From: Pedobacter sp. HMWF019
GTDB lineage: Bacteria > Bacteroidota > Bacteroidia > Sphingobacteriales > Sphingobacteriaceae
Length of the DNA stretch: 39,312 nucleotides
Direction of reading: 5' to 3'
Assembly: GCF_003061025.1 (NCBI RefSeq)
Contig: NZ_QAIL01000083.1
Coordinates: forward strand, 29,275 to 68,586
A program made the position numbers and the translations under genes. The first letter of the stretch is position 1; the number at the start of each line of letters is the position of its first letter. The notes under the pieces are model-generated. The model saw only the letters and a program-made list of their open reading frames with translations. It was not told the origin of the DNA and did no database searches. Below, one piece after another: positions 16,691 through 25,816 of the stretch.

Positions 16691-17244
16691 TCATGAAGAA
16701 AAAGATCTGGATCAGAAACCTAATCCTGCTGGCTGTTTTAAGTTGTACGGTTGGCTGTGATCAGATCACCAAAACGATTGTCCGGAATGAACTCAGCTAT
16801 AACGAGAATATTAAGTTTGTCTACAATCATCTGACGCTGACAAAAGTGGAGAATTCCGGGGCCTTTTTAAGCCTTGGTGATTCCTTTTCTTCGGAAATCA
16901 GGTTTGTTTTTCTTTCGTTAATGCCTCTATTGGTTCTGGCGTTCGGTTTGTATTTCCTGTTCAGCAGGGTTCATATTGCAAAAGTTTATGCTATAGGTTT
17001 GTGCCTGGTCATTGGAGGGGGGATCGGAAATTTATACGATAGGCTGCTCCATGGTTCTGTTACCGACTTTTTACATATTGATTTTGGCTTGTTTCAAACC
17101 GGTGTTTTTAATGTGGCCGACATGGCCATTATGGCCGGAATGTTCATTATATTTTTGGACATCTATACCCGTCGAAAGACTTCTGATCCACTTCCTGTTC
17201 CCCCGGATGAGCCGGGAGGAATTGCGAAAGGAAGTGGTATATAG
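16687..17244 (+). CDS. lspA: Lipoprotein signal peptidase (signal peptidase II)
   Basis: A 185-residue inner-membrane aspartic protease with four predicted membrane helices. The two catalytic Asp residues are in the family motifs GNLYDR (Asp118) and FNVADMAI (Asp145); the N-terminal CDQITK and VENSGAFLSLGD stretches are the other conserved boxes. Family knowledge: LspA cleaves the signal peptide of diacylated prolipoproteins, such as the SusD lipoprotein in this window. The C-terminal ~20 residues are hydrophilic and Pro-rich (PLPVPPDEPGG), probably cytoplasmic. Start: ATG 16687 overlaps the pirin stop; a second ATG at 16693 is also possible. Confidence 0.93.
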   Translation: MIMKKKIWIRNLILLAVLSCTVGCDQITKTIVRNELSYNENIKFVYNHLTLTKVENSGAFLSLGDSFSSEIRFVFLSLMPLLVLAFGLYFLFSRVHIAKVYAIGLCLVIGGGIGNLYDRLLHGSVTDFLHIDFGLFQTGVFNVADMAIMAGMFIIFLDIYTRRKTSDPLPVPPDEPGGIAKGSGI

Positions 17245-17259
17245 CAAGTTTTTGGATCT

Positions 17260-18174
17260 TTATTTTTTGGAAAAATTCCATTTTAGGGCTGCCGCACCGT
17301 AAGCGGTTGTGGTAAAACGTGGGTCAGCGAGCGCTTTCTCTTTGAAAATCGCGCTTATTTTGCGGTCATTTATACTGAAAGAACGGAGGAGTGTGGACCC
17401 TGCAGTAAGTTCCAGGCTGAGTGATTTGCCAAGTTTGATTTCCGGCCTCAGACCTGCAATGATTTGCTGATATCCCAGAATTTTGGATTGGTTGTCCTTG
17501 TTAACCTCCGCAGTCATACCGCTCAGCTCAATAACGGCCTTAAGGGCAAATACCTTGGTGATTTTTACACCAAAATCCATTCCCTGAGGAAAATTAATAT
17601 GCAATTGGTATTTGCCGCGGGTTGCCCAGTCAAAGTAAATACCGGGTAAGATCATCGGTGCTCCAAAAGTATTGGACAGTACCGGTCCAAAGCCAAGCGC
17701 AATATGAGGGTTAAAATGTTTGATGAATAAAATACCTCCTTGCGCCAGGACATCATCGGAGGTTATTTTTTCCATATCGGTGTAAACACCAACGGAAGCC
17801 ATGGCCATAATCGACCAGGTTTGGCTAATAGGCCTGGAGTGCAGCAATCCAAGCTGTGCATTCAGGATTCTTGTAGGAAAAAGCTTTTCCTCATAATCTC
17901 GGTTAGTGATTTGGGCATAGGCACCTTCTGCACCGATCGCCCATAGTATCGGTCTGCCTTGTTTGTCCATTTTAGTAGAGAGCGGAATGCTGATGGCGCC
18001 CTGAATCCTTTTGAAATTACTGGTTGATCCGGTCTTAAGGCTATCAATTGGTCTTACATAATTGGAAAAAGGGACGTAATCTACCTGGAGTTTACCTGAA
18101 AAAATGCTTTGGGCGTTGGTTTTTAGATGGAGGCCTAATCCGAACAGGACCAGACCATACTTTAATCTTTTCAT
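17260..18174 (-). CDS. Secreted outer-membrane barrel-like protein (DUF6268-like)
   Basis: A 304-residue protein with a Sec signal (MKRLKYGLVLFGLGLHLKT, cleavage after NAQ). I chose the ATG at 18174 because it places the signal at the N-terminus; an in-frame ATG at 18198 would add eight residues. The mature part consists of alternating hydrophobic/aromatic strands (GKLQVDYVPFSNY, ALKWNFSKK at the end), consistent with a beta barrel of the DUF6268 type, but I recognise no catalytic motif. Convergent with lspA across 15 bases; no terminator is visible between them. Function unknown. Confidence 0.68.
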   Translation of the reverse strand: MKRLKYGLVLFGLGLHLKTNAQSIFSGKLQVDYVPFSNYVRPIDSLKTGSTSNFKRIQGAISIPLSTKMDKQGRPILWAIGAEGAYAQITNRDYEEKLFPTRILNAQLGLLHSRPISQTWSIMAMASVGVYTDMEKITSDDVLAQGGILFIKHFNPHIALGFGPVLSNTFGAPMILPGIYFDWATRGKYQLHINFPQGMDFGVKITKVFALKAVIELSGMTAEVNKDNQSKILGYQQIIAGLRPEIKLGKSLSLELTAGSTLLRSFSINDRKISAIFKEKALADPRFTTTAYGAAALKWNFSKK

Positions 18175-18350
18175 TTTAAATATATAGGATACTGACATTT
18201 TGCAATAGAGACAACATGAAACGCTTTTGCCCCTATCTCGAAATGTTTTTTATAATAAAAAAGACCTTTGCTACGGTCGTTTTGGCAAAAGGTGTGCAGG
18301 AGCAGAAATGGATTTGCATTATGGAACTAAAATTGTTGTAATTTTATTGC

Positions 18351-19700
18351 ATGAGTAAAGTATTTACAATTACCGAAGGCCTGGAGAATATGGGTGCATT
18401 GCGCACTGGTGGACAGGGTTCGGTTTATAAGGGGAAACGTGTAGGGACGATTATAACGGCGGTGAAATTGCTGCCAACACCCGTACACACTGAAAGCGAA
18501 GAAGATAAGAACTTTCGGAATTTCCAAAATGAGGTTGAAAAGTTGAAAAAGGTGAATGAGGAGCCTAATCCGAATGTGGTAAAGATTCTGAATTCTGGAA
18601 TCACGGAAAGCGGTTCCTTTCCTTTTATAGAGATGGAATTTATTGACGGACCGGACCTGGAAGATTTGCTAAAACCTCCACATGATCCTGTCTTTTCAAT
18701 AAAAGAAGTCATCAAGGTGGCCGATCAGCTCGCTAATGCCCTGGCGCATTGTCACAAATTTTCGGTGAAGCACGGTGATATCAAGAGTAACAATGTAAAA
18801 TTTAATGTCCATTCGGGCAACTATGTGTTGTTGGATTTCGGTTTGTCTGCGATGTCAGATGATCAGCGCAGAACCAGTATCCGACATGCTGGCGCCATTG
18901 AATTTATGGCTCCGGAACAGAATGAAGGACAATTGCTGTTTCAAACGGATATCTATAGTTACGGAATTATATTATATGAGTTGCTAGCCGGACAGGTACC
19001 TTTTCCTTTAACCGATCAGGGCCAAAAATCTAGAAATGAAGTAATGCTGGCGCATATGGAACAGAATGTTCCGGACTTGACAGAGTTGCGCCGTCAGTAT
19101 ATTCCGGAAAACTGGTCGCCGGAGAAAAGACAGCATGAACTCCAGGTGCCTCAGTGGTTGTTGCAGGTGATTGCAAAATGTTTACAAAAAGATCCCCTAC
19201 AGCGGTTTGGGAATGGTGTGGAACTGCAGGATTTCATTATTCATCATAGCATAGCTTCGGCTGCTGAGGGTGGACAGGTTCTGAACGCTACGCTTTTGCA
19301 AGAAGAGAACGAGCGTTTGCAGGATTTATTGCTGCGTTATCAGGAAACAGAAAGGATGTCTTCTGCGCCTGCTGTGGAAGAAGCGGATGTGATCAGGGTG
19401 GCCAGACCCGTGTTTTATTCGATGATTGTACTGATGGTCGTACTTGCCGGTGCCATGGGACTTTTGCTGTATGGGAATTCGAGCAAGGATGCACAGGAAA
19501 ATACTGGAAAAGGTGGTAATGTATTGAGGGACACAACAAATAAACAAGAGAAGCCGTATACAGAACCTGTAAATGAGGTTGCGCCGGATACCATGACCCT
19601 GGATACCGCTACTAAAATTAAGCCGGTGGAAGTTAAGCCCATTACCAAACCTCCGCACGACAGTACGAAATTAGACTTGGATACCACTGTTCATTTTTAA
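18351..19700 (+). CDS. Membrane Ser/Thr protein kinase
   Basis: A 449-residue Hanks-type kinase. The Gly loop GGQGSVYKG (residues 20-28), catalytic Lys39 (AVKLL), the HxD loop KHGDIKSNN (Asp143), DFG (162-164) and the APE block MAPEQNE are all present, so it should be active. The loop is HGD not HRD, placing it among non-RD kinases. A single membrane helix follows at ~353-375 (SMIVLMVVLAGAMG), leaving a ~75-residue hydrophilic, Thr/Lys/Pro-rich tail outside the membrane; there are no PASTA repeats. It heads the operon with the FHA, phosphatase and SEDS-PBP genes, the arrangement of PknB-type control of cell-wall synthesis. Start: ATG 18351. Confidence 0.9.
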   Translation: MSKVFTITEGLENMGALRTGGQGSVYKGKRVGTIITAVKLLPTPVHTESEEDKNFRNFQNEVEKLKKVNEEPNPNVVKILNSGITESGSFPFIEMEFIDGPDLEDLLKPPHDPVFSIKEVIKVADQLANALAHCHKFSVKHGDIKSNNVKFNVHSGNYVLLDFGLSAMSDDQRRTSIRHAGAIEFMAPEQNEGQLLFQTDIYSYGIILYELLAGQVPFPLTDQGQKSRNEVMLAHMEQNVPDLTELRRQYIPENWSPEKRQHELQVPQWLLQVIAKCLQKDPLQRFGNGVELQDFIIHHSIASAAEGGQVLNATLLQEENERLQDLLLRYQETERMSSAPAVEEADVIRVARPVFYSMIVLMVVLAGAMGLLLYGNSSKDAQENTGKGGNVLRDTTNKQEKPYTEPVNEVAPDTMTLDTATKIKPVEVKPITKPPHDSTKLDLDTTVHF

Positions 19701-19710
19701 CGTTTTATTT

Positions 19711-20664
19711 ATGGAACCAAAAACAACTTTCTGGAAGAAGATTGGCCTTCAGGACCTTTTTCTTCCGGGCAGCAAAACAAAAAAAGCAAAGGCCGCTGCA
19801 CCTGGCCTGACCCCAGATAGCATATATCAGTATATTTTGCAACAGTTTAAAACTTCTATTGCAGAATTGTCTTTTGCAGGACGTGTTGTGTTCTATCATG
19901 AGTACATGATTTGTTTCAATGCGGAAGATTATAAGGAGTTCCTGAGTCAGAAGCAAGGTTTGTTCGGGATCATTGTAGATGAAGTGGTGAAACAGTTCTA
20001 CCAGGTCCTTAAGACTTATGAAAAGGAGGGTAAGAAAGTGCAGCCTTCAAGTTCCAAATGGGTATTTCGCCTGGTTTCGCACCCAGACTATGAAAGAGGA
20101 GATATCGGTTTTATCGGTAAACTGCTTCCTGGAAGTCAGCAGAAGGAAGATAACCTCCGGGTAACGTTTATTCCAAGGCAAACGGGGGTGGTGCAGACTT
20201 TTGATGTAAATGAAGATATCCTGAAAGGATTTACTTATTATAGTGAGGGCTATTATGAATTGCCTTACGCACCAGAGGAAGAATCTGCAGAACACAGCCC
20301 GGTTAAGGCGGTTAAAAAGACCTATGCCAAACTGGATACCATTATGCCAGACCAGAAATATTCGGGCAAAAAGTTCGAATATCTGATGAAAGACGAGGAT
20401 ATTATTGTATCTGGTGCAGAAGAGGAGCGGACAGAGAGTAACATCTTTAGAATTCCTTCAGAATGGGTGGATACGCCACATCTTCGGATTCGCTTCAATT
20501 CGGCCGATGGTAAATTATATCTGGCATCTTTTGGAGAAAAAACAATCATTAACGAGCAACAAGTGCTGCGGAGCAATATCAATGCACCGGTATGGACAGA
20601 GTTGCCGATCAACTCAAAGGTGTTGCTGAACGGAATTATTGGAATTAATATCTTTAAAGGTTGA
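19711..20664 (+). CDS. FhaA-like protein with degenerate FHA domain
   Basis: A 317-residue soluble protein, 10 bases after the kinase. Residues ~33-140 resemble the N-terminal DUF3662 domain of actinobacterial FhaA, with the shared HEYMICFNAEDY pattern (compare NEYIITL in FhaA) and a similar helix after it (IVDEVVKQFYQ). Residues ~245-317 look like an FHA fold (LRIRFNSADGKLYLAS, LLNGIIGI) but lack the usual GR...SxxH phosphothreonine-binding residues. I infer a scaffold or decayed reader of the kinase. The resemblance to FhaA is by pattern, not by alignment, so it is moderate. Confidence 0.6.
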   Translation: MEPKTTFWKKIGLQDLFLPGSKTKKAKAAAPGLTPDSIYQYILQQFKTSIAELSFAGRVVFYHEYMICFNAEDYKEFLSQKQGLFGIIVDEVVKQFYQVLKTYEKEGKKVQPSSSKWVFRLVSHPDYERGDIGFIGKLLPGSQQKEDNLRVTFIPRQTGVVQTFDVNEDILKGFTYYSEGYYELPYAPEEESAEHSPVKAVKKTYAKLDTIMPDQKYSGKKFEYLMKDEDIIVSGAEEERTESNIFRIPSEWVDTPHLRIRFNSADGKLYLASFGEKTIINEQQVLRSNINAPVWTELPINSKVLLNGIIGINIFKG

Positions 20665-20665
20665 T

Positions 20666-20764
20666 ATGTTGTCGCAGATATTAACCTGGGCGCTTCTGCT
20701 CATTTGTATAGTACTTTTGGCGGGGCATTTTACAAACATTAAAGATCAGGGGAATGGAGAATAG
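20666..20764 (+). CDS. Putative 32-residue single-pass membrane peptide
   Basis: ATG at 20666 begins one base after the previous stop; TAG ends at 20764, overlapping the start of the phosphatase gene by 11 bases. The peptide is one hydrophobic helix (WALLLICIVLLAG) with a short hydrophilic tail. It fits exactly in the only gap of the operon, so I think it is translated, perhaps coupling the flanking genes or anchoring the phospho-signalling complex. No homology is recognised; it could also be a chance ORF. Confidence 0.4.
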   Translation: MLSQILTWALLLICIVLLAGHFTNIKDQGNGE

Positions 20765-21857
20765 ATTATTTGGTCAAACGGATATCGGAAAGACCAGAGA
20801 TAATAATGAAGATGCTTTCCTGGCCGAACGTATTGGCGGAAGCGATTTACTGCTTGCCGTTGTAATTGACGGGGTTGGTGGCTACGAAGGGGGAGAAATC
20901 GCTGCGGAGATTGCCCAGACCTGCATCCGAAGAAGCTTGGTTGGATTAGGCAGAGCGGATATTCTTCCAGCACTGATTTCAGCTGTCCGGGAAGCCAATC
21001 AGGAGATTTTTACGCATAAAAGCCAGGATCCTGCGTTGGATAAAATGGCTTGTGTACTAACGCTTGTGGTAGCAGATCCGGAACAAAATCAGTTTTACTA
21101 TGCTCATGTTGGGGATACCCGTCTGTATTTATTGCGGGACAAAGCATTGGTGAAGATTACTCAAGACCAGAGTTTTGTGGGCTTCCTGGAAGATTCGGGC
21201 AGGTTGACAGAGGCTGCTGCTATGCAGCACCCTAAAAGAAATGAGATTAACCAGGCGCTTGGCCTGGAAGAAACAGCTCGTCTTCGAAGCGATTTTATCG
21301 AAACCGGGCAATCTCCTTTTCTTCCGGGAGATACATTGCTGCTTTGCAGCGATGGCTTGACAGACCGTATTGATAAAGAAAAGATTACCGCTTTGCTGAA
21401 CCAGGACCATTTGCCTGCAGTGGCGCAAGCTCTGATTGATGCGGCTAATGCCGCCGGGGGGCACGACAATATTACGGTGGTTCTGGTTAAAAATGATAAA
21501 ACACCTGCACAGCACCAGCCTGCTAAACCTGCTCCAAAGCAGGAAACTGTGGTATCTGTTCAGTCACCTGCTCCGGTAACATCTACAAGGAATCCGGTTA
21601 AAGTAGTGAGGAACAGGGGTTGGGTGGCTTTATTGCTGGGGCTTTCAGTAGCGTTGCTGGGGCTTTCCGGATGGTTATATATGCAGCTTGACCTGATACA
21701 ACATCAGATCCGGCCACTGGCTCCTGTATATGAAAATCCATGGCAGCCCTTACAGCTTGGCCTGGATACGATGAAAAAACCTTTACGAGATAGTGTGTAT
21801 TATACTGATTCTGTAGCTAAGTCCTTAAAACCGCATGGAAAAAAATCAGTTAGATAG
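20754..21857 (+). CDS. Membrane-anchored PP2C-type Ser/Thr phosphatase
   Basis: A 367-residue protein. Residues ~1-250 form a PP2C domain with all metal-binding motifs: RDNNEDAF (~15-22), VVIDGVGGYEGGE (36-48), HVGDTRLYLLR, LLLCSDGLTD (~200) and GGHDNITVVLV near 237. A Pro/Ala-rich linker is followed by a membrane helix (~292-312, ALLLGLSVALLGLSG) and a short external tail. The topology is like actinobacterial PstP, which opposes PknA/PknB. It begins inside the small ORF and its last 23 bases overlap one possible start of the next gene, so the products are probably made in stoichiometry. Confidence 0.93.
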   Translation: MENRLFGQTDIGKTRDNNEDAFLAERIGGSDLLLAVVIDGVGGYEGGEIAAEIAQTCIRRSLVGLGRADILPALISAVREANQEIFTHKSQDPALDKMACVLTLVVADPEQNQFYYAHVGDTRLYLLRDKALVKITQDQSFVGFLEDSGRLTEAAAMQHPKRNEINQALGLEETARLRSDFIETGQSPFLPGDTLLLCSDGLTDRIDKEKITALLNQDHLPAVAQALIDAANAAGGHDNITVVLVKNDKTPAQHQPAKPAPKQETVVSVQSPAPVTSTRNPVKVVRNRGWVALLLGLSVALLGLSGWLYMQLDLIQHQIRPLAPVYENPWQPLQLGLDTMKKPLRDSVYYTDSVAKSLKPHGKKSVR

Positions 21858-24800
21858 TCATATGCAGAAAAAGGTCGGCAGGGGCAAGGAACGTTTGTTT
21901 CTTGGATTGACTGCCATTGTTCTGGTGCTGTTATTTTTTCGCTTGTTTGGCGTATTGCAGCATCGTTTCCAGGGTACGGACCTGAAATTGAAGCAGGGAA
22001 CCATAGTGAACTTGAATGGAACAGACCCAGTTGGTGGGATTAGCTCGGTTTTGACCCATGGGAATTATGACCTGGACAGCCGAGATATTGCTTTTATTTC
22101 AAAAGTGCTGCAAAGCCGCTTTAATGAAGGTGGACATTTTCAGAACATCGGAGAGCTGAATAAACAAAAGTATTATGTCCTTGCTGAGGAGGCCGAGGCA
22201 GAAGGAGGAGAATCGTTTAGGAAAAGAGTGCTTTTATCCAGATCTCTTCTGGGTTATGACAAAGATGAAGGGCTTTCTTATGAGGCTGAAAAGACCAGAC
22301 CTAAGGCTTTGCCTGAAAGTATTGATCTTAAAGCCGGTGCATACGCAATTAATGGAAGGGTTTCAGGAAAGAGTGGAGGCATTGCCGGGGTATTGGTGAA
22401 GCTGGAAATGATCCTGCCAAAAGACAGCCTCGACATCCAGCCGCTAACGGCTTTTGTGCGGACAGATGCCGAAGGCAAATTTGAGTTTGGGCATCTTCCT
22501 GCAGACAGGGCTTATGAAATTTTGCCTTTGCAACCAGGAAATGAATTTGGTAAGGTACAAGGAGTTGCTGGCCTTCAGGGTAACAAGTCTTTTAACTTTT
22601 ATCAGAAACCACATACGATCCGCCTGCTCTCTTCCAGAGATTTTAATACGCTAAAGGCTGATGGTGCTTTTATCGTCCGTTCACCTGCACAATTCATTTC
22701 TGCTTACTGGACGGTGGCCGGTGTTTTTTTTCTGACCTTCTTGTTGGTTCATGTACTGCTCAGCATCTGGGCTCCAATAGCAGACCAGTTTCTGCTTCCG
22801 CTGCTGATGATTTTGACTGGATTGTCTTTGCTGACCCTGATGAGTTTACAGGATCCTCTGAGAGATCGTTTTCTGGCTATAGATACTTTGTATTTCCTTA
22901 CCGCAGGCCTGTTGGTGATGATGGTGCTTGCCTTAATGAACCTGCGCCTTTTTCATCCGGATTCCAGGTTGTACCGCATGTTTGTATTCCGTACACAGCG
23001 GGAAGCGGCGAATGGCTGGCCATGGATTGTGCTTGGAATGCTGCTATTGCTCTGTACCATTGTACTAGGCTCTGGGCCTGAAGGAAGTGGTGTTAAGGTG
23101 AACCTGCTTGGGGTACAACCCAGTGAGTTGGTGAAATACCTGGTCATCTTATTTCTTGCTGGTTTTTTTGCACTTAATGAAAGGTTCATTTCCGAATATT
23201 CGAGCTGGAGAAAACGCTGGTCTTTCTTTTCTTTTGCACTGGCTGCGATAGTATTGACCTTATTGCTGTTCCTGGCTTTGGGGGATTTGGGCCCGGCTAT
23301 TGTCATCTGTTTTACTTTTATCATCCTTTTCTCTTTTTCAAGGGGTGATTTTATGATCATGGCGGCTTTTGTAGGTCTGTATATTCTTGCGTCTTTTATT
23401 TTTAGTAATGTTTGGATCGTTGCAGCAATTGCTTTTGGAATATGGGTGCTGGTGCAGTTGTTTAAACGGAAATGGGCTAGTGAATCGGCTTTGATGGCCT
23501 TGGTGGTTATCACGGCCTTTATGACCATTGATAAAATGCCCTTTCTACACCAGCTTGTACCCGGACCTGTGGAACGTCTGGCAGATCGAAAAGCGATTTG
23601 GCAGGATGCCTGGAACAATGAGGTGTATGGAGGCGATCAGGTTGCTAACGGACTTTGGGCTATGGCCAGTGGTGGTTTTTCGGGTCAGGGTACGGGTGAA
23701 GGTTATGCTAAAACTATTCCTGAAGCACATACCGATATGATTTTACCGGCTGTAGGAGAAGAGTTTGGTTGGGCAGGTATGGTTTGTATCTTTATTTTGT
23801 TCCTGGTATATCTGCATCGGGCCATTCTGATTGGACGGCAAACGGGCAACCCTTTTTTGTTTTACATCTGTGCCGGAATAGGCATCAGTACATTTATACA
23901 GTTTCTGCTGATAGCGGGGGGATCTACAGGTGCATTACCCTTGTCAGGTGTTTCTTTGCCATTTGAAAGTTATGGAGGTTCTTCGCTGATAATTAACCTG
24001 GTGGCAGCCGGATTTTTGCTCGGTGCTTCCTCTGTTTCGGGAACCAAGGTACAGATGGCGTATCTGACCCGGCAGCAGGATGCGAACCTGGTTCCTGCAC
24101 TTGTGGCAGCCAGTACAGGAATGATCCTGCTGGTCGTGAATATTGGTGGTTATGCGTTGAATAATCATAAATGGATTGCTAAACCTGCACTGGTGGCTGA
24201 TAAGAGTGGTATCAGGATGTTTAGTTATAATCCGAGGATTGCGATTTTAATGCGAAAGCTGGAAGCTGGTTCTTTATTTGACCGGGAAGGTCGTTTACTC
24301 GCGACAAGTGATCCGCAGTTGGTGCTGAAGCAGAAAGATTTGTTGAATGCTGCGGGTGCCGGGAATTACAACCTGGATTCTGCCATGCATAAACGGCCTG
24401 CGCGCTATTATCCTTTTGAGGAACAATTGTTTTTTTGGACAGGAGATGCCAATACAGGTGTTTTTACCGGAGGAATAAACGGATATTTTGGAGAATATGA
24501 GCATGCAGCAGAACTTCGTGGTTTTAAGATGCCGGTAACCAGTTATGATGTTACAGCCTCGAAATACCGCGAAGACCGGTTTTTGCCAAGAGGAATAAAG
24601 GAGATGACGGTGCAGAAAAGGGATTACAGCGCACTTGTTCCTTTATTGCTTTCGGGCCTGGATAGCGCAGAAATAGCGGCATTGAAACATAAGAACCGAG
24701 ATGTGAAGCTGGCGGTAGATGCTGCGCTTCAAACGAGTATCCAGCAATCGGTAGCTAAAGACCCTGCATTTAAGGACAGCCGCGTATCGGTGGTGGTAAT

Positions 24801-25806
24801 GGAAGCGGGAACAGGCGATGTTCTCGCTTCTGCAGCTTTTCCCTTACCTGCGGTACACAACTGGGAACAACTCAGTTTAAACCAGGCAGATCAGAATAAA
24901 CTGGCTGGATGGATCACGAATGCAGATCCAGGTTTTACTATTGCGACTCAACCAGGCTCTACGGCAAAGATCTTAACGGCTATGGCTGCGTTTAATAAAC
25001 TTGGACCGGGGGCAGCCGATAAGACTTTTTTGGTTAAAGCCAATGAAAGGATCAGGACAAGGGGAGCGGAACCGGATGAAACAGGATTGATCAATATGGA
25101 GAATGCTGTGGTAAAATCCAATAATGTATATTTTATCAAACTGGCCAACCAGGAGCATTTACAGGAGCAAATGGGAACTTTGTACCTGAAAACAGGTATG
25201 TTCCTTCATGGGGTTGGTGGTTATTATTACAACCGGAAAACCGATAATGAAGCGCAGGAAGCTAAATGGTTTGAGCTGTGGCGGAAGACTGAATTTAAGA
25301 GTGCCTATAATCCGAATAATATATACCGGAACCGGGCAACTGGGATCTCCGGGATGGCCTGGGGACAGGGAGAACTGATTGCTACACCTGCCTCGGTAGC
25401 GCGGATGGCGGCAGGAATTGCCAACCAGGGCAATTTAAGGCCCAACCGTTATGCTTTGCAAATCAGTGATTCTGCAGTAGTGGTAAAACCATCTGTTCCA
25501 CTGGCAGATAAGGCCGTTTATGCAAGTTTGCTTACTCAATTTATGGAGGAACAAAGTGCGGGCAAGGCAGGGATATTGGGTATTACAGTAGCAGGAAAAA
25601 CGGGTACGCCTGAAAGGATCTGGAAACGGAGAAAAATCAATGACGGCTGGTATGTTTTCTTTGCGCCAAGTGCCAAAGGAACTGGAAATACGGTGGTGTG
25701 TGTGCGTATTGAGTCAACCAGAGGATCGTCTATGGCAGTGCGGCTTGCTGGAGAACATGTTGTTCCGTTCCTGGTTGAGAAAGGATATATGAAGAGTATT
25801 CACTAA
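21835..25806 (+). CDS. RodA/FtsW SEDS glycosyltransferase fused to class B PBP transpeptidase
   Basis: A 1323-residue fusion. After one TM helix (~22-40), residues ~165-255 form an external Ig/CarboxypepD_reg-like domain (INGRVSGKSGGIAG, DAEGKFEFGHLPA). Residues ~280-760 are a multi-pass SEDS domain with VQPSELVK, the WAMASGGFSGQGTGEG stretch and PEAHTDMI with the presumed catalytic Asp634. After a further TM (~757-777) the periplasmic PBP begins (GSLFDREGRLLATSD). The transpeptidase motifs are complete: SxxK Ser1042-Lys1045 (GSTAK), SxN Ser1095-Asn1097 (KSNNV), KTG 1255-1257. Family knowledge: SEDS proteins polymerise glycan and class B PBPs cross-link; they normally work as separate partners. 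Start: ATG 21835, or ATG 21862 just after the phosphatase stop. Confidence 0.92.
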   Translation: MEKNQLDSHMQKKVGRGKERLFLGLTAIVLVLLFFRLFGVLQHRFQGTDLKLKQGTIVNLNGTDPVGGISSVLTHGNYDLDSRDIAFISKVLQSRFNEGGHFQNIGELNKQKYYVLAEEAEAEGGESFRKRVLLSRSLLGYDKDEGLSYEAEKTRPKALPESIDLKAGAYAINGRVSGKSGGIAGVLVKLEMILPKDSLDIQPLTAFVRTDAEGKFEFGHLPADRAYEILPLQPGNEFGKVQGVAGLQGNKSFNFYQKPHTIRLLSSRDFNTLKADGAFIVRSPAQFISAYWTVAGVFFLTFLLVHVLLSIWAPIADQFLLPLLMILTGLSLLTLMSLQDPLRDRFLAIDTLYFLTAGLLVMMVLALMNLRLFHPDSRLYRMFVFRTQREAANGWPWIVLGMLLLLCTIVLGSGPEGSGVKVNLLGVQPSELVKYLVILFLAGFFALNERFISEYSSWRKRWSFFSFALAAIVLTLLLFLALGDLGPAIVICFTFIILFSFSRGDFMIMAAFVGLYILASFIFSNVWIVAAIAFGIWVLVQLFKRKWASESALMALVVITAFMTIDKMPFLHQLVPGPVERLADRKAIWQDAWNNEVYGGDQVANGLWAMASGGFSGQGTGEGYAKTIPEAHTDMILPAVGEEFGWAGMVCIFILFLVYLHRAILIGRQTGNPFLFYICAGIGISTFIQFLLIAGGSTGALPLSGVSLPFESYGGSSLIINLVAAGFLLGASSVSGTKVQMAYLTRQQDANLVPALVAASTGMILLVVNIGGYALNNHKWIAKPALVADKSGIRMFSYNPRIAILMRKLEAGSLFDREGRLLATSDPQLVLKQKDLLNAAGAGNYNLDSAMHKRPARYYPFEEQLFFWTGDANTGVFTGGINGYFGEYEHAAELRGFKMPVTSYDVTASKYREDRFLPRGIKEMTVQKRDYSALVPLLLSGLDSAEIAALKHKNRDVKLAVDAALQTSIQQSVAKDPAFKDSRVSVVVMEAGTGDVLASAAFPLPAVHNWEQLSLNQADQNKLAGWITNADPGFTIATQPGSTAKILTAMAAFNKLGPGAADKTFLVKANERIRTRGAEPDETGLINMENAVVKSNNVYFIKLANQEHLQEQMGTLYLKTGMFLHGVGGYYYNRKTDNEAQEAKWFELWRKTEFKSAYNPNNIYRNRATGISGMAWGQGELIATPASVARMAAGIANQGNLRPNRYALQISDSAVVVKPSVPLADKAVYASLLTQFMEEQSAGKAGILGITVAGKTGTPERIWKRRKINDGWYVFFAPSAKGTGNTVVCVRIESTRGSSMAVRLAGEHVVPFLVEKGYMKSIH

Positions 25807-25816
25807 ATTTAGAAGT

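Noticed and set aside
18264-18293. Imperfect inverted repeat ACCTTTGC / GCAAAAGGT upstream of the kinase
   Set aside because: It has a bulge and a long loop, and competes with a GACC/GGTC pairing. It might be an operator but nothing supports it.
22953-23618. 221-residue ORF on the minus strand opposite the SEDS domain
   Set aside because: It is antisense to a well-supported membrane protein, has low-complexity Lys/Ile/Thr composition typical of antisense frames, and shows no family motif.
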